A stretch of 59,036 nt of DNA, taken from assembly GCF_900115365.1 (NCBI RefSeq), contig NZ_FOWD01000028.1, positions 1-59,036 of the forward strand. The letters are read 5' to 3'. The number at the start of each line of letters is the position of its first letter. Positions within the stretch are counted from its first letter, which is position 1. The translations under genes were made by a program, and so were the position numbers. The DNA is from Anaerocolumna aminovalerica (GTDB lineage Bacteria > Bacillota > Clostridia > Lachnospirales > Lachnospiraceae). The notes below the pieces were generated by a model, which ran no database searches, was not told the DNA's origin, and worked only from the letters and a program-made list of their open reading frames with translations. Shown piece after piece: positions 1-13,697 of this stretch.

Positions 1-1181
1 GTAGCAACTTTACCTGAACCAACTGTTCTACCACCTTCACGGATAGCGAAGCCTAAACCTTGCTCCATAGCGATTGGATGGATTAATTCGATAGACATTT
101 CGATGTTATCACCAGGCATGCACATTTCTACGCCTTCTGGAAGATTACATACGCCAGTTACGTCAGTTGTTCTGAAATAGAACTGTGGTCTATAGTTATT
201 GAAGAAAGGAGTATGACGTCCACCTTCATCTTTTGTTAATACATAAACTTGAGCTGTAAATTTCTTGTAGCATTTGATTGTACCTGGTTTACAAAGAACC
301 TGTCCTCTTTCGATTTCTGTTCTTTGAACACCACGAAGAAGTGCACCAATGTTATCACCAGCTTGAGCTTCATCAAGAAGCTTTCTGAACATTTCAATAC
401 CAGTTACAACAACTTTACGAGTTTCTTCTTTAATACCAACGATTTCAACTTCTTCAGATACATGAAGAACACCACGTTCAACACGTCCTGTAGCAACTGT
501 ACCACGTCCTGTGATAGAGAATACGTCTTCTACTGGCATTAAGAAAGGTTTATCTGTTGCTCTCTGAGGATCTGGAATCCAAGCATCGATAGCATCAAAT
601 AATTCAAGAATCTTATCTCCCCATTGGCTTGTAGGATCTTCAAGAGCTTTAAGAGCTGATCCTTGGATGATTGGAGTATCATCCCCTGGGAATTCATATT
701 CATTTAATAATTCTCTGATTTCCATTTCTACTAATTCAAGAAGTTCTGGGTCATCAACCATATCACATTTGTTCATGAATACTACGATATAAGGAACACC
801 TACCTGACGGGATAATAAGATATGCTCTTTTGTCTGAGCCATAACACCGTCAGTAGCAGCAACTACAAGGATAGCGCCGTCCATCTGAGCAGCACCAGTG
901 ATCATGTTCTTAACGTAGTCAGCATGTCCTGGGCAGTCAACGTGTGCATAGTGTCTAGCTTTTGATTCATACTCAACGTGAGAAGTAGAGATTGTTATAC
1001 CTCTAGCCTTTTCTTCTGGAGCCTTATCAATCTTATCAAATGCTACTGCTTCACCAGTACCTAATCTTTCATGAAGAGTCTTAGTGATTGCAGCTGTTAA
1101 TGTAGTTTTACCATGGTCAACGTGACCAATGGTTCCGATATTACAATGTGGTTTAGATCTTTCGAACTTAGCTTTAGCCAT
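1..1181 (-). CDS. tuf: Elongation factor Tu (3' end outside window)
   Basis: EF-Tu, the GTPase that delivers aminoacyl-tRNA to the ribosome. The reverse strand from 1181 begins [16 protein letters not shown], followed by the G1 loop GHVDHGKT. An AAAGGAGG ribosome site lies about 10 bases upstream of the ATG. The frame stays open to base 1, where it reads GSGKVAT; EF-Tu usually ends a few residues later, so only the last three or four residues are missing. It is the last gene of the str group (rpsL-rpsG-fusA-tuf) but has its own promoter in the 199-bp fusA-tuf gap. Confidence 0.98.
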   Translation of the reverse strand, partial: MAKAKFERSKPHCNIGTIGHVDHGKTTLTAAITKTLHERLGTGEAVAFDKIDKAPEEKARGITISTSHVEYESKARHYAHVDCPGHADYVKNMITGAAQMDGAILVVAATDGVMAQTKEHILLSRQVGVPYIVVFMNKCDMVDDPELLELVEMEIRELLNEYEFPGDDTPIIQGSALKALEDPTSQWGDKILELFDAIDAWIPDPQRATDKPFLMPVEDVFSITGRGTVATGRVERGVLHVSEEVEIVGIKEETRKVVVTGIEMFRKLLDEAQAGDNIGALLRGVQRTEIERGQVLCKPGTIKCYKKFTAQVYVLTKDEGGRHTPFFNNYRPQFYFRTTDVTGVCNLPEGVEMCMPGDNIEMSIELIHPIAMEQGLGFAIREGGRTVGSGKVA

Positions 1182-1304
1182 TTTATAAAGTCCTCCTTTA
1201 AAATAAATGCTTTTTCATGTGCCGTTTAGTTTGCACAGCCCATAAGGGATTGCCCGTAAGGGAATGCCTCCCGGGGATTAATTTTATATTTTCTTATAAG
1301 CTTA

Positions 1305-1333
1305 ATTATATTTCAATCTAGAAATTTTTTCAA
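1305..1333 (-). promoter_or_regulatory. Sigma-A promoter of tuf
   Basis: On the reverse strand TTGAAA (1333-1328), a 17-bp spacer and TATAAT (1310-1305) form a near-consensus sigma-A promoter. The leader that follows contains three short GGG...CCC units in tandem (about 1275-1232), which could fold into small hairpins before the tuf ribosome site. It would let EF-Tu be made in excess over the upstream str genes. Confidence 0.75.
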
Positions 1334-1380
1334 GCTAAAATAACAAATAGTTTCTTACATATTAAACCATATATAATAGA

Positions 1381-3501
1381 TTATTTCTTACCTTTATCCG
1401 CAAGAACTTTTTCTTGTACATTCTTTGGAACTGGTTCGTAGCTTGAGAAGAACATGGAATAACCGCCACGGCCCTGAGTCTTAGAACGAAGTGTTGTAGC
1501 ATATCCAAACATTTCAGATAATGGAACGAATCCTCTGATTAGTTTAATACCATTAATATCTTCTGTTCCTTCAATACGTCCACGACGTGAACTCATATCA
1601 CCGATTACGTCTCCCATATAATCCTCTGGTACAGTAACCTCAACTCTCATGATAGGCTCAAGTAAAATAGCTCCTGCTTTATGCATAGCATCTTTGAACG
1701 CCATAGAACCTGCAATCTTAAATGCCATTTCATTAGAGTCGACTTCATGGTAAGAACCATCGTATACAGTCGCTTTGATACCAAGTACTGGGTATCCGCC
1801 AAGAATACCAGCTTTAGAAGCTTCTTCGATACCTTCACCAACAGCAGGGATATATTCCTTAGGAATAGCACCACCTACAACAGTTGAATTGAATTCGAAT
1901 GTCTTTTCAGCGTTAGCATCCATAGGCTCAAATCTAACTTTACAGTGTCCGTATTGTCCACGACCACCGGATTGTTTAGCATATTTACTATCGACTTCAA
2001 CAGTGCTAGTAAATGTTTCTTTGTAAGCAACTTGAGGTGCTCCTACATTAGCTTCTACCTTAAACTCTCTAAGAAGTCTGTCTACAATGATTTCAAGGTG
2101 AAGTTCACCCATACCGGAAATAATTGTTTGACCTGTTTCTGTATTTGTATGAGTTCTGAAAGTAGGATCTTCTTCTGCAAGTTTCGCAAGAGCTTCACCC
2201 ATTTTATCCTGACCAGCTTTTGTCTTAGGCTCAATAGCTACGTCAATAACTGGCTCTGGGAATTCCATGGATTCAAGAATAACCGGAGCTTTTTCATCAC
2301 AAATTGTGTCACCGGTTGTAGTGAACTTAAATCCAACTGCTGCTGCGATATCACCTGAATATACCTTTTCAAGATCTTCTCTCTTGTTAGCATGCATCTG
2401 AAGGATACGGCTAACACGTTCTTTCTTGCCCTTTGTTGAGTTAAGTACATAAGAACCTGAATTCACAGTACCTGAATAAACTCTAAAGAATGCAAGTTTA
2501 CCAACGAAAGGATCTGTCATTATCTTAAATGCCAATGCTGCAAATGGAGCTTCATCAGATGATTTTCTGCTTGTTTCATTACCTTCTTCATCTACACCTT
2601 TAATATCTTCGATATCTGTAGGTGCCGGCATATATTCAATAACAGCATCCAATAATTTCTGAACACCTTTATTCTTATACGCGGAACCGCAAAGTACAGG
2701 AATGATTTGAACAGATATAGTAGCCCTTCTTAAAGCAGATTTTAATTCTTCCATAGTTGGTTCTTCACCTTCTAAGAATTTTTCAATTAAATCATCATCT
2801 GTTTCACAGATTGCTTCAATCATGGCTGCTCTATATTCTTCAGCCTGTTCTTTCATATCGTCTGGTACTTCTTTTATTTCAATATCTGTACCCTTATCAT
2901 CTAAATAATAATAAGCTTTCATTTCAAACAGGTCAACAAGACCTACAAATGTGTCTTCTTTACCAATAGGTAATTGAAGAGCTACAGGATTCTTGTCTAA
3001 TCTTGTTCTAATCATTTCAATAGCATTGAAATAATCAGCACCGGTTACGTCCATTTTATTAATAAATGCGATTCTAGGTACGCTATATTTATCAGCCTGA
3101 CGCCATACAGTCTCTGATTGTGGTTCTACACCACCTTTAGCACTAAATACACCTACAGCACCATCTAGTACACGTAAGGAACGTTCAACTTCTACTGTAA
3201 AGTCAACGTGTCCCGGAGTGTCGATAATGTTAATACGATGTTCCAAAGCACCAGGAATTTTTTTATGTTCAAATTCCTGAGTCCAGTGACATGTAGTTGC
3301 GGCTGAAGTAATTGTGATACCTCTTTCCTGTTCCTGTTCCATCCAGTCCATGGTAGCAGTACCTTCATGAGTATCACCGATTTTGTAGTTAACACCGGTA
3401 TAGAATAAGATACGTTCGGTAAGTGTTGTCTTACCAGCATCAATATGAGCCATAATACCGATGTTTCTAGTTCTGTCTAACGGATATTCTCTTCCAGCCA
3501 A
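1381..3501 (-). CDS. fusA: Elongation factor G
   Basis: EF-G, the translocation GTPase, 706 residues, normal full length. The N-terminus shows the G1 loop AHIDAGKT, then the G3 DTPGH and G4 NKMD motifs; the C-terminal domains IV and V are intact. The start codon is TTG at 3501: AAGGAGG sits 7 bases before it and the protein begins [16 protein letters not shown] as expected for the family. It lies between rpsG and tuf in the classical str order. The 230-bp gap to rpsG has no clear promoter, so it is probably cotranscribed with rpsL-rpsG. Confidence 0.98.
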   Translation of the reverse strand: MAGREYPLDRTRNIGIMAHIDAGKTTLTERILFYTGVNYKIGDTHEGTATMDWMEQEQERGITITSAATTCHWTQEFEHKKIPGALEHRINIIDTPGHVDFTVEVERSLRVLDGAVGVFSAKGGVEPQSETVWRQADKYSVPRIAFINKMDVTGADYFNAIEMIRTRLDKNPVALQLPIGKEDTFVGLVDLFEMKAYYYLDDKGTDIEIKEVPDDMKEQAEEYRAAMIEAICETDDDLIEKFLEGEEPTMEELKSALRRATISVQIIPVLCGSAYKNKGVQKLLDAVIEYMPAPTDIEDIKGVDEEGNETSRKSSDEAPFAALAFKIMTDPFVGKLAFFRVYSGTVNSGSYVLNSTKGKKERVSRILQMHANKREDLEKVYSGDIAAAVGFKFTTTGDTICDEKAPVILESMEFPEPVIDVAIEPKTKAGQDKMGEALAKLAEEDPTFRTHTNTETGQTIISGMGELHLEIIVDRLLREFKVEANVGAPQVAYKETFTSTVEVDSKYAKQSGGRGQYGHCKVRFEPMDANAEKTFEFNSTVVGGAIPKEYIPAVGEGIEEASKAGILGGYPVLGIKATVYDGSYHEVDSNEMAFKIAGSMAFKDAMHKAGAILLEPIMRVEVTVPEDYMGDVIGDMSSRRGRIEGTEDINGIKLIRGFVPLSEMFGYATTLRSKTQGRGGYSMFFSSYEPVPKNVQEKVLADKGKK

Positions 3502-3733
3502 GGAAATTCCTCCTTAAATTCTAGTGGTTCATATAAAATCTTTCAGTCGTATGATGATTTTACACTATATTAATATTTACATCGTAAAAAGATATATATC
3601 ATAATGCCATATTACTGCCAGTTATATAGTATTGCTTTTCGGCATAAAATTATTTACCGGCTGTAATACCTAAATGTTAATTATTCAGAATACTATATTA
3701 TTACTTTTATTTGAAATAATATAAAAACGGAAA

Positions 3734-4294
<561 letters not shown>

Positions 4295-4442
4295 TCATGC
4301 ACAGTTTAACTCTATCTTCAAATCTATACCGTATATTTTGAAAACATGTTTCTCATTTCGGTGATAAAATGCAACCCATAGGGATTTATCAAAATCTGAA
4401 TTTAAAAATTAACCCGGCACTTAATGATTAGTTAGAATCTTA

Positions 4443-4865
4443 TTATTTTTTTGCTTCTTTAGGTCTCTTTGCTCCGTATTTGGAACGAGCCTGTCTTCTC
4501 TTAGCAACACCTGCTGTATCAAGTGTACCTCTGATGATGTGATAACGAGTACCTGGTAAGTCCTTTACTCTACCACCTCTGATCAGAACAACACTATGTT
4601 CCTGAAGGTTGTGACCTTCACCAGGGATATAGCTTGTTACTTCGATACCGTTGGAAAGACGTACTCTGGCAATTTTTCTAAGAGCTGAGTTAGGCTTCTT
4701 AGGTGTAGCTGTTCTAACTGCTGTACATACACCTCTTTTTTGTGGTGAGGATGTATCTGTTGTTCTCTTGTTTAAGGAGTTAAATCCTTTTTGAAGAGCT
4801 GGAGAGTTAGATTTTTTCTCAATAGTCTTTCTTCCTTTTCTTACTAATTGGTTAAATGTAGGCAT
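4443..4865 (-). CDS. rpsL: 30S ribosomal protein S12
   Basis: S12 acts in the decoding centre. It has 140 residues starting [12 protein letters not shown], with the conserved [11 protein letters not shown] and [13 protein letters not shown] segments. The lysines altered in many streptomycin-resistant mutants are the wild-type residues. AGGAGGTG precedes the ATG. It is the first gene of the str operon, behind a consensus promoter at 4976-5004. Confidence 0.98.
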   Translation of the reverse strand: MPTFNQLVRKGRKTIEKKSNSPALQKGFNSLNKRTTDTSSPQKRGVCTAVRTATPKKPNSALRKIARVRLSNGIEVTSYIPGEGHNLQEHSVVLIRGGRVKDLPGTRYHIIRGTLDTAGVAKRRQARSKYGAKRPKEAKK

Positions 4866-4975
4866 TAATTTTCACCTCCTGATGATTATTGATTGTTTGG
4901 GTTGCCCACTGTCATAGGTTTCTTGTATGCAAATTTGCACACAAATTTTATCGCAATATAAAATCGCGCTTACTG

Positions 4976-5004
4976 ATTATACTTTAAATTACATCTGTTG
5001 TCAA
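4976..5004 (-). promoter_or_regulatory. Consensus sigma-A promoter of the str operon
   Basis: Reverse strand TTGACA (5004-4999), 17-bp spacer, TATAAT (4981-4976): a perfect consensus promoter. It lies between the rpoC terminator and rpsL, leaving a leader of about 100 bases. Confidence 0.88.
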
Positions 5005-5080
5005 GGGATTTATTTGAAATTTTAGTAATTTAGAAATGTGAAATCTAGTAAAGTACTAAAAGTTTTAAATGTATAGAATT

Positions 5081-5119
5081 TCTGGGTACAAATTCAGCTT
5101 TGTTGAATTTGCACCCAGA
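5081..5119 (-). terminator. Terminator hairpin after rpoC
   Basis: A 39-base near-perfect inverted repeat (TCTGGGT...ACCCAGA outer arms) lies 25 bases past the rpoC stop. Only a weak T stretch follows on the reverse strand, so termination may be partial. Confidence 0.7.
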
Positions 5120-5143
5120 TTGAAATTGTATATTATAATTTAA

Positions 5144-8100
5144 TTATTTATCTGTAGATTCATCATCAAAATCATCATCTAAGAAACCTTCGTCAATTTC
5201 ACTTTCATCGGACAAATCTTCCAGTCCAAAGTCGACCTCTTCAAAATCTTCCTCTAATAATTCTGCATCGTCATCATCAAAATCATCTGCTTCCACACCA
5301 TCTACATCATCCATGGTGGATTCTGAATAATGGTAATTATCAAAGTTATCATCTTCCAAATCTTCAGAAATCATGATTTCTTCTTCCGTATCTGAATCCA
5401 GTTTTACAGAACGATATCTCTTCATACCGGTTCCCGCAGGAATTAACTTACCGATAATAACGTTTTCCTTTAGACCAATTAATGGATCTACTTTACCGTT
5501 AATAGCAGCTTCTGTAAGGACCTTAGTTGTTTCCTGGAAGGAGGCAGCGGATAAGAAGGAGTTGGTAGCTAAGGAAGCCTTTGTAATACCAAGCATTACC
5601 TGCTTACCTTCAGCAAGTTCTAGACCTTCTGTTTCCAATTGTTCGTTCACATCATCGAATTCCAGTGCATCTACTAATTTACCAGGTAGGAATTCAGAAT
5701 CACCGCTGTTCTCAATACGGACTTTCTTAAGCATCTGACGTACAATCACTTCGATATGCTTATCGTTGATTTCAACACCTTGTAAACGGTAAACTCTTTG
5801 AACTTCCTGAATCATATAATCCTGAACAGCACGAACCCCTTTAATCTTAAGAATATCATGAGGGTTTACACTACCTTCTGTTAACTCGTCACCAGCCTCT
5901 AAAATATCCCCATCGGAAACTTTGATTCTGGAACCGTAAGGAATTAAGTATGCCTTAGCTTCTCCGGTTTCATCGTTGGTTACAATAACTTCTCTCTTCT
6001 TTTTGGTATCTTTAATAGTAACGGTACCGCCAAATTCAGCAATGATTGCAAGACCCTTTGGCTTTCTGGCTTCAAAAAGTTCTTCAACACGAGGAAGACC
6101 CTGTGTAATATCATCACCGGCAACACCACCTGTATGGAATGTACGCATGGTTAACTGTGTACCTGGTTCACCGATTGACTGAGCTGCAATAATACCAACT
6201 GCTTCACCTACCTGAACGGCTTCACCGGTTGCCATGTTGGCACCATAACATTTTGCACAAACACCAATGTGTGATTTACAGCCAAGAATAGTACGAATCT
6301 TGACTTTTGCTGCGTTTCCTGCTTCCACAATCTTACTTGTAGCAACAATTTTAGCAGCTCTCTTTGGTGTAATCATATGATTTGCTTTTACTATAATTTC
6401 ACCATTATCATCATAAATAGTTTCGCAAGAGTATCTTCCTGTAATTCTATCTTCCAGACTTTCAATTACTTCCTTACCGTCGGTAAATGCTTTTACCCAC
6501 ATACCCGGAGACTCTTTGCCTTCGCAGCAATCTACTTCACGAATAATTAAATCCTGAGAAACATCAACTAAACGACGTGTCAGGTATCCGGAATCGGCTG
6601 TACGAAGAGCGGTATCGGAAAGACCCTTTCTGGCACCATGAGCAGAAATAAAGTATTCCAAAACATCAAGTCCTTCACGGAAGTTTGATTTAATAGGCAA
6701 CTCGATAGTACGACCAGTTGTATCGGCCATAAGTCCACGCATACCTGCAAGCTGTTTGATCTGCTTGTCAGAACCACGGGCACCGGAGTCAGCCATCATG
6801 AATATATTATTATATTTATCAAGACCGGTTAGAAGAGCTTCTGTAATTTCATCATCGGCTTCTTTCCAAGTCTCTATAACTGCTTTGTATCTTTCTTCTT
6901 CTGTCATCAAACCACGGCGGAAATTCTTAGAGATTTCTTCTACCGTAGCTTCTGCATCTGAAATAATGATTTTCTTTTCTGGCGGAACTGTCATATCAGA
7001 AATAGAAACGGTCATAGCTGCTCTTGTAGAATATTTATAACCAAGGGATTTAATCGCATCCAAAGTTTCTGCAGTTGTTGTTGCACCATGGGTATTGATA
7101 CATTTTTCAAGAATCTTCTTTAACTGTTTCTTACCAACATGGAAATCAACTTCCAATGCCAAGAAATTATCTGGATTGGATCTGTCTACAAATCCCAGAT
7201 CCTGACTGAGCATTTCATTGAAAATAAATCTTCCCAAAGTTGATTCAATCACTTTGCTTTCTTCTACACCTTGGCTATTGATACCGGTTCTTCTTACTTT
7301 AATTTTGGCATGTAAAGTAATTGCATTATTCTCATATGCAAGAATTGCTTCATTTATACTCTTAAAGCAGTGGCCTTCGCCTAAATCACCCGGTTTTTCT
7401 AATGTCAGGTAATAAATACCAAGTACCATATCCTGTGAAGGTACCGCAACCGGACCACCATCGGATGGTTTTAATAAGTTGTTAGGTGATAACAGTAAAA
7501 ATCGGCATTCTGCCTGAGCTTCAACAGACAGTGGTAAATGGACGGCCATCTGGTCACCATCAAAATCGGCATTGAAAGCTGTACATACCAATGGATGAAG
7601 TTTAATTGCCTTACCTTCAACAAGTACCGGCTCGAAAGCTTGAATACCTAATCTGTGAAGTGTCGGGGCACGGTTTAACATAACGGGATGCTCTCTGATT
7701 ACTTCTTCTAAAACGTCCCAAACTTCTGATTGAAGTCTTTCCACCATTTTCTTTGCAGATTTTATATTATGGGCAGTTCCCCTTGCAACCAATTCTTTCA
7801 TAACGAAAGGTTTAAACAATTCAATTGCCATTTCCTTTGGAAGTCCACACTGATAAATCTTTAACTCAGGTCCTACTACGATAACGGAACGACCGGAATA
7901 GTCAACACGTTTACCAAGTAAGTTCTGACGGAAACGTCCCTGCTTACCTTTTAACATATCAGATAAGGATTTAAGCGCACGATTACCAGGGCCTGTAACC
8001 GGTCTTCCTCTTCTGCCATTATCAATTAAAGCATCTACTGCTTCTTGTAACATTCTCTTTTCGTTACGTACAATAATATCCGGTGCACCTAATTCTAGAA

Positions 8101-8938
8101 GTCTCTTTAAACGATTATTGCGGTTAATGATTCTTCTATAAAGATCATTCATATCAGAAGTTGCAAAACGTCCACCGTCTAATTGTACCATTGGTCTAAG
8201 ATCAGGTGGAATAACAGGAACCACGGTAAGAATCATCCAGTCCGGTCTATTTCCGGATTCTCTGAATGCTTCTACTACTTCCAGCCTTTTAATAATTCTT
8301 GCTCTTTTTTGGCCGGTAGAACCTTTTAATTCTTTCTTTAGTGCAACCGCTTCAGTTTCAAGATCAATTGCTTCTAACAGTTCTTTAATAGCTTCCGCAC
8401 CCATTCCAACTCTAAACTTATTACCATACTTTTCATATGCTTCTCTGTATTCTTTTTCATTTAAAACTTGTTTATATTGTAAGTCTGTATTACCTTTATC
8501 CAAAACAATATAAGATGCAAAATATAGTACTTTTTCCAATGTTCTAGGAGACAGGTCCAAAATAAGACCCATTCTGCTAGGAATTCCTTTAAAATACCAT
8601 ATATGTGATACCGGTGCAGCAAGTTCAATGTGTCCCATTCTTTCTCTACGAACACTGGCTTTGGTTACTTCAACACCACAACGGTCACATACTACGCCCT
8701 TATATCGAATCTTCTTATATTTACCACAATGACATTCCCAGTCTTTGCTTGGTCCAAATATCTTTTCACAGAACAACCCGTCTTTTTCAGGTTTTAACGT
8801 TCTGTAGTTAATTGTCTCCGGTTTCTTAACTTCGCCTCTTGACCATTCTCTGATCTTTTCAGGAGAAGCTAAGCCAATTTTAATCGCATCATATGTGATT
8901 TCTTGAGAACTTTCGTTATTCACTACTTCTGGCATCAT
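5144..8938 (-). CDS. rpoC: RNA polymerase subunit beta'
   Basis: The catalytic clamp subunit of RNA polymerase. Visible are the N-terminal zinc site (CHCG...CDRCG), the magnesium-binding NADFDGDQM active-site motif, and the second zinc site ([13 protein letters not shown]). An upstream in-frame start at 9049 exists, but AAAGGAAG stands just before the ATG-ATG pair at 8938/8935 and the family N-terminus ([18 protein letters not shown]) begins there, giving about 1263 residues. The last 75 or so residues are an unusually acidic tail dense in Asp and Glu. It lies 121 bp downstream of rpoB in the same operon. Confidence 0.96.
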   Translation of the reverse strand: MMPEVVNNESSQEITYDAIKIGLASPEKIREWSRGEVKKPETINYRTLKPEKDGLFCEKIFGPSKDWECHCGKYKKIRYKGVVCDRCGVEVTKASVRRERMGHIELAAPVSHIWYFKGIPSRMGLILDLSPRTLEKVLYFASYIVLDKGNTDLQYKQVLNEKEYREAYEKYGNKFRVGMGAEAIKELLEAIDLETEAVALKKELKGSTGQKRARIIKRLEVVEAFRESGNRPDWMILTVVPVIPPDLRPMVQLDGGRFATSDMNDLYRRIINRNNRLKRLLELGAPDIIVRNEKRMLQEAVDALIDNGRRGRPVTGPGNRALKSLSDMLKGKQGRFRQNLLGKRVDYSGRSVIVVGPELKIYQCGLPKEMAIELFKPFVMKELVARGTAHNIKSAKKMVERLQSEVWDVLEEVIREHPVMLNRAPTLHRLGIQAFEPVLVEGKAIKLHPLVCTAFNADFDGDQMAVHLPLSVEAQAECRFLLLSPNNLLKPSDGGPVAVPSQDMVLGIYYLTLEKPGDLGEGHCFKSINEAILAYENNAITLHAKIKVRRTGINSQGVEESKVIESTLGRFIFNEMLSQDLGFVDRSNPDNFLALEVDFHVGKKQLKKILEKCINTHGATTTAETLDAIKSLGYKYSTRAAMTVSISDMTVPPEKKIIISDAEATVEEISKNFRRGLMTEEERYKAVIETWKEADDEITEALLTGLDKYNNIFMMADSGARGSDKQIKQLAGMRGLMADTTGRTIELPIKSNFREGLDVLEYFISAHGARKGLSDTALRTADSGYLTRRLVDVSQDLIIREVDCCEGKESPGMWVKAFTDGKEVIESLEDRITGRYSCETIYDDNGEIIVKANHMITPKRAAKIVATSKIVEAGNAAKVKIRTILGCKSHIGVCAKCYGANMATGEAVQVGEAVGIIAAQSIGEPGTQLTMRTFHTGGVAGDDITQGLPRVEELFEARKPKGLAIIAEFGGTVTIKDTKKKREVIVTNDETGEAKAYLIPYGSRIKVSDGDILEAGDELTEGSVNPHDILKIKGVRAVQDYMIQEVQRVYRLQGVEINDKHIEVIVRQMLKKVRIENSGDSEFLPGKLVDALEFDDVNEQLETEGLELAEGKQVMLGITKASLATNSFLSAASFQETTKVLTEAAINGKVDPLIGLKENVIIGKLIPAGTGMKRYRSVKLDSDTEEEIMISEDLEDDNFDNYHYSESTMDDVDGVEADDFDDDDAELLEEDFEEVDFGLEDLSDESEIDEGFLDDDFDDESTDK

Positions 8939-9059
8939 CTGGCACTTCCTTTCATAGTACGGACACTGTTCCATCCGTTCAATATTAACATAAAAAATGT
9001 CATAACTCCTAATGGAATCAGAGAGGTAAGTATCTTTCCCCAATTCCATCAGTCATTTT

Positions 9060-12000
9060 TTATAAATCGAAATCTTCGTCATCCACTTCATTTACTTCAA
9101 CAGCATCCTCTTCAAAGGCATCAAAGAAACTGTCTTCTTCAGCAGTAGTTTCTCTGTATCCAGCTTCACTATAGTCCTCGTCATATCTGAAGTTGTTGTC
9201 TCCTTCAATTAGTGGTGTTAAGTCTCCATCGCCATAATCAATGTTTTCTGTCATCTTAACTTCTTGACCATTTTCGTCTAATACTATTACATCCAGTGCC
9301 AATGACTGTAATTCTTTTAAAAGCACCTTAAAGGATTCCGGTATTCCAGGTTTTGAAATATTTTCACCCTTAATAATAGCTTCATAAGTCTTAACACGTC
9401 CTGTTACATCATCAGATTTAACAGTTAAAATTTCTTGCAACGTATAAGCTGCACCATATGCTTCCAGTGCCCAAACTTCCATTTCACCGAATCTTTGTCC
9501 GCCGAATTGTGCTTTACCGCCAAGAGGCTGCTGAGTAACTAAGGAGTACGGTCCCGTTGAACGGGCGTGGATCTTGTCATCAACCAAATGGTGGAGTTTC
9601 AGGTAGTGCATGAAACCAACAGTAACAGATCCATCAAAATATTCTCCGGTACGTCCGTCACGTAGTCTAACTTTACCATCACGGTTAATAGGGACACCTG
9701 CCCATTGGGCTTTCGCTTCTTCTTTGTTTCTATCGAAATAATCCATTATTTCAGGATCTAATATATCTTTATATTTTCCTTCAAAAGACTCCCAATCTTC
9801 ATTTACATAATCATTGGCAAGTTCCAGTGTATCCATAATATCGTACTCATTGGCACCATCGAATACCGGTGTAGCCACATTAAAGCCAAGAACTTTAGCC
9901 GCAAGGCTTAAGTGAATCTCAAGCACCTGTCCAATGTTCATACGTGATGGTACGCCTAATGGGTTTAATACTATATCAAGAGGTCTGCCATTTGGTAAGA
10001 AAGGCATATCTTCTACAGGTAATACACGGGAAACAACACCCTTATTACCATGACGGCCAGCCATCTTATCACCCACTTGGATTTTTCTCTTTTGGGCAAT
10101 ATATACACGAACAGTTTGGTTCACACCAGGAGATAACTCGTCTCCGTTCTCTCTTGTGAATACTTTGGCATCTACAATGATACCATATTCACCATGAGGT
10201 ACTCTAAGGGAAGTATCTCTTACTTCTCTTGCCTTTTCACCGAAGATTGCACGAAGAAGTCTCTCTTCTGCAGTAAGTTCTGTTTCTCCTTTCGGAGTTA
10301 CCTTACCTACGAGAATATCTCCCGCACGAACTTCAGCACCGATTCTTATGATACCTCTTTCATCCAGGTCTTTTAATGCATCATCACCAACACCTGGAAC
10401 ATCTCTTGTAATTTCTTCCGGTCCCAGTTTTGTATCTCTTGCTTCTGCTTCATATTCTTCAATATGAACAGAAGTGTATACATCTTCCTGAACCAATCTC
10501 TCACTAAGGAGAACCGCATCTTCGTAATTATAACCCTCCCAGGTCATAAATCCGATTAATGGATTCTTTCCTAATGCTAACTCACCTTGTGAAGTAGAAG
10601 GACCATCTGCAATTACCTGACCGGCTTCTACTCTGTCACCTTTATTAACAATAGGTCTTTGATTAATACAAGTACCCTGATTACTTCTAGCAAATTTAAC
10701 AAGCTTGTATGGAGTTTTGGTTCCATCATCATTCTTGATAACGATTTCTTTTGCTACTGATTTTTCAACAACACCGGATTTCTTAGCAACTACACATACA
10801 CCGGAGTCAACTGCTGATTTTGCTTCCATACCGGTTCCTACCGCAGGTGCCTCTGTGATTAAAAGAGGAACTGCCTGACGCTGCATGTTGGAACCCATCA
10901 GGGCACGGTTAGCATCGTCATTCTCAAGGAATGGAATCATTGCTGTAGCAACGGAGAATACCATTTTGGGAGAAACGTCCATATAGTCAACTTTGGATTT
11001 TTCAAATTCAGAAGTTTCATCTCTAAAACGTCCGGATACATTACTGCTTTTGAAATATCCATCCTCATCTAATGGCTCATTGGCCTGTGCTACAACATAT
11101 TTATCTTCTTCGTCTGCTGTCATGTAAAGAACTTCATCTATAACTCTAGGATTTTTAGGATCGGATTTGTCTACTTTTCTATATGGCGCTTCAATGAATC
11201 CATACTCATTAATTCTCGCATAACTAGCTAAGGAGTTAATTAAACCGATGTTAGGACCTTCCGGTGTTTCAATCGGACACATTCTTCCATAGTGAGAATA
11301 GTGAACGTCACGAACCTCAAATCCTGCTCTATCTCTGGACAAACCACCAGGACCTAAAGCAGACAAACGTCTCTTATGTGTTAATTCACCTAATGGATTA
11401 TGTTGATCCATAAATTGTGACAGCTGGGAACTACCAAAGAATTCTTTTACCGCAGCGGTAACAGGTTTAATATTAATTAAAGATTGAGGGCTGATGCCTT
11501 CTAAATCTTGTGTTGTCATTCTTTCTCTAACTACACGTTCCATTCTGGAAAGACCGATTCTATATTGGTTTTGTAATAATTCGCCAACCGCTCTGATTCT
11601 TCGGTTTCCTAAATGGTCAATATCATCTGCGGCGCCAATACCGTATTCCAGATGAATATTATAGTTAATAGAAGCAAATATGTCATCTTTAGTTACATGC
11701 TTTGGAATTAAATCGGCTATGTTCTTTCTAATTGCAGCTATTCTATCTTCTAAATTCTTATATTCTTCCAAAATGCCTTTTAAAACCGGGTAGTAAACTT
11801 CTTCTGTTACTCCCAATTCTTCTTTATCTACATCCAAATAATAGTTTAAATCAACCATTAAATTAGAAAGAATTTTAACATTACGTTCTTCTGCCTGAAC
11901 CACAACGGAGGGAACCGCTGCGTTCTGAATTAAAACTGCAAGCTCTTCTGTAACTACTGTTCCTGCTTCCGCAAGAATTTCACCAGTTTCTTTATTTATA

Positions 12001-12893
12001 ACATCTTCTGTAAGAGTAAAACCAAGTATACGGTTTTTCAATGCCAGTTTTTTATTGAATTTAAATCTGCCCACTTTCGCAAGATCATATCTTCTGGGAT
12101 CAAAAAACATACTATTTATTAAGGATTCTGCACTTTCTACAGAAAGCGGTTCGCCCGGACGCAGCTTTTTATACAACTCAAGTAAACCATCCTGGTAATT
12201 ATCAGATGGATCCTTTGCGATACTTGCTATAATTTTAGGCTCTTCACCAAAAATCTCCTGTATCTCAACATTACTTCCAATGCCCAATGCACGAATAAGA
12301 ACAGTAATTGGAACTTTTCTGTTTCTGTCTACACGTACATAAAACACATCATTGGAATCTGTTTCATACTCTAACCATGCTCCTCTGTTAGGAATAACCG
12401 TTGAGGAAAATAGTTTCTTACCAATCTTGTCATGTCCAATAGCATAGTAGATACCGGGGGAACGTACTAATTGGCTTACGATAACTCTCTCAGCTCCATT
12501 AATAACGAAAGTTCCTGTTTCCGTCATTAAAGGTAAATCGCCCATAAAAATATCGTGTTCATTGATTTCATCGTTCTCTTTGTTGTGAAGTCTGACTTTT
12601 ACTTTAAGAGGAGCTGCATAGGTAGCATCTCTTTCCTTACATTCTTCAATTGAATATTTTACATCATCTTCACACAGCACGAAATCCACAAACTCTAAGC
12701 TTAAATGCCCGCTATAATCTTCAATTGGAGAAATATCCTCAAAGACTTCTTTTAGACCTTCGTCAAGAAACCATTGATATGAATCTTTCTGAACTTCAAT
12801 AAGATTTGGCATTTCTAATACTTCTTTTTGCCTTGAGTAGCTCATTCTAACGCCGTTACCAACTTTGATTGGACGTATCCTGTTTTTATCCAT
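9060..12893 (-). CDS. rpoB: RNA polymerase subunit beta
   Basis: Beta subunit, 1277 residues from the ATG at 12893, which begins [20 protein letters not shown] lies 9 bases upstream. A GTG at 12905 overlaps that ribosome site and is rejected. The catalytic [12 protein letters not shown] segment is present. The rifampicin pocket ([29 protein letters not shown]) keeps the Gln, Asp, His and Ser of sensitive strains. Like RpoC, the C-terminus ends in an acidic tail of about 55 residues. It has its own promoter after the rplL terminator and is followed by rpoC. Confidence 0.98.
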   Translation of the reverse strand: MDKNRIRPIKVGNGVRMSYSRQKEVLEMPNLIEVQKDSYQWFLDEGLKEVFEDISPIEDYSGHLSLEFVDFVLCEDDVKYSIEECKERDATYAAPLKVKVRLHNKENDEINEHDIFMGDLPLMTETGTFVINGAERVIVSQLVRSPGIYYAIGHDKIGKKLFSSTVIPNRGAWLEYETDSNDVFYVRVDRNRKVPITVLIRALGIGSNVEIQEIFGEEPKIIASIAKDPSDNYQDGLLELYKKLRPGEPLSVESAESLINSMFFDPRRYDLAKVGRFKFNKKLALKNRILGFTLTEDVINKETGEILAEAGTVVTEELAVLIQNAAVPSVVVQAEERNVKILSNLMVDLNYYLDVDKEELGVTEEVYYPVLKGILEEYKNLEDRIAAIRKNIADLIPKHVTKDDIFASINYNIHLEYGIGAADDIDHLGNRRIRAVGELLQNQYRIGLSRMERVVRERMTTQDLEGISPQSLINIKPVTAAVKEFFGSSQLSQFMDQHNPLGELTHKRRLSALGPGGLSRDRAGFEVRDVHYSHYGRMCPIETPEGPNIGLINSLASYARINEYGFIEAPYRKVDKSDPKNPRVIDEVLYMTADEEDKYVVAQANEPLDEDGYFKSSNVSGRFRDETSEFEKSKVDYMDVSPKMVFSVATAMIPFLENDDANRALMGSNMQRQAVPLLITEAPAVGTGMEAKSAVDSGVCVVAKKSGVVEKSVAKEIVIKNDDGTKTPYKLVKFARSNQGTCINQRPIVNKGDRVEAGQVIADGPSTSQGELALGKNPLIGFMTWEGYNYEDAVLLSERLVQEDVYTSVHIEEYEAEARDTKLGPEEITRDVPGVGDDALKDLDERGIIRIGAEVRAGDILVGKVTPKGETELTAEERLLRAIFGEKAREVRDTSLRVPHGEYGIIVDAKVFTRENGDELSPGVNQTVRVYIAQKRKIQVGDKMAGRHGNKGVVSRVLPVEDMPFLPNGRPLDIVLNPLGVPSRMNIGQVLEIHLSLAAKVLGFNVATPVFDGANEYDIMDTLELANDYVNEDWESFEGKYKDILDPEIMDYFDRNKEEAKAQWAGVPINRDGKVRLRDGRTGEYFDGSVTVGFMHYLKLHHLVDDKIHARSTGPYSLVTQQPLGGKAQFGGQRFGEMEVWALEAYGAAYTLQEILTVKSDDVTGRVKTYEAIIKGENISKPGIPESFKVLLKELQSLALDVIVLDENGQEVKMTENIDYGDGDLTPLIEGDNNFRYDEDYSEAGYRETTAEEDSFFDAFEEDAVEVNEVDDEDFDL

Positions 12894-13070
12894 TGACGTT
12901 TTCACCCCTTGATGTTTTATTAATATTCATAAATATTACCAAAATAATGGGTATAAAAACCTATTTTGCGAAATATTCTTGAATAATTTTATGAAAATAC
13001 TTTTCAACTTAGTTTTTATGTGCTATAATATATACACTTAGGCATACTACAGCACAATAGTGCACTTTTC

Positions 13071-13099
13071 ATGCTATCACAAATTTTTCATTGTGTCAA
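13071..13099 (-). promoter_or_regulatory. Probable rpoBC promoter
   Basis: Reverse strand TTGACA (13099-13094), 17-bp spacer, TAGCAT (13076-13071). It sits between the rplL terminator and rpoB in a 310-bp gap that holds no gene, leaving a leader of about 170 bases. Confidence 0.65.
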
Positions 13100-13145
13100 C
13101 AAAAATTTGTTGACTTTTTTTATTTCTTTTTGTCTTTTGAATAAA

Positions 13146-13180
13146 TAAACAAAAATCCCACAACTTTGTTGTGGGATTCT
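13146..13180 (-). terminator. Terminator/attenuator between rplL and rpoB
   Basis: A perfect hairpin (ATCCCACAAC...GTTGTGGGAT, 13155-13177) is followed on the reverse strand by TTTTTGTTT. It would end or attenuate rplJL transcription before rpoBC. Confidence 0.9.
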
Positions 13181-13203
13181 TAACATAAATTAATTTCTTA
13201 ATA

Positions 13204-13575
13204 TTATTTAAGTGTAACTTTAGCACCTTCTGCTTCAAGTTTAGCTTTAATATCGTCAGCTTCTTCTTTGGAAGCAGCTTCTTTAATTACCTTAGGTGCT
13301 CCGTCAACAACGTCTTTTGCTTCTTTTAAGCCTAAGCCAGTTACTTCACGAACAACTTTGATAACTTTAACTTTGTTTGCACCAACATCTGTTAATTCAA
13401 CATCAAATTCAGTTTTTTCTTCAGCTGCTGCTGCTCCAGCACCTGCTGCTGGTCCTGCTACAACAACACCTGCTGCTGCAGATACACCAAATTCTTCTTC
13501 ACATGCTTTTACTAAATCATTTAATTCTAATACTGTCATGCCTTTAATAGCATCAATAAATTCTTGAGTTGTCAT
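13204..13575 (-). CDS. rplL: 50S ribosomal protein L7/L12
   Basis: The stalk protein that recruits translation GTPases, 123 residues. It has the N-terminal dimerisation region, an Ala/Gly-rich hinge ([15 protein letters not shown]) and the conserved C-terminal factor-binding domain ([15 protein letters not shown]). TTGGAGG precedes the ATG. Cotranscribed with rplJ and followed by a strong terminator. Confidence 0.98.
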   Translation of the reverse strand: MTTQEFIDAIKGMTVLELNDLVKACEEEFGVSAAAGVVVAGPAAGAGAAAAEEKTEFDVELTDVGANKVKVIKVVREVTGLGLKEAKDVVDGAPKVIKEAASKEEADDIKAKLEAEGAKVTLK

Positions 13576-13697
13576 TATTAATTACCTCCAATTAAATTTT
13601 TCGTTTATATTCTCTGTTATTCTTTTCGAATGTTATATCCGTTTCGAATATTTTACTTAATATTATATCTAAGCTTTAATAATCTTACATATTTCTA

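Noticed and set aside
249-542. Open frame on the + strand inside tuf
   Set aside because: Lies entirely opposite EF-Tu coding sequence; low-complexity composition and no ribosome site.
8939-9049. Longer RpoC start at 9049
   Set aside because: The extra residues do not resemble RpoC, while a good ribosome site and the family N-terminus are at 8938/8935.
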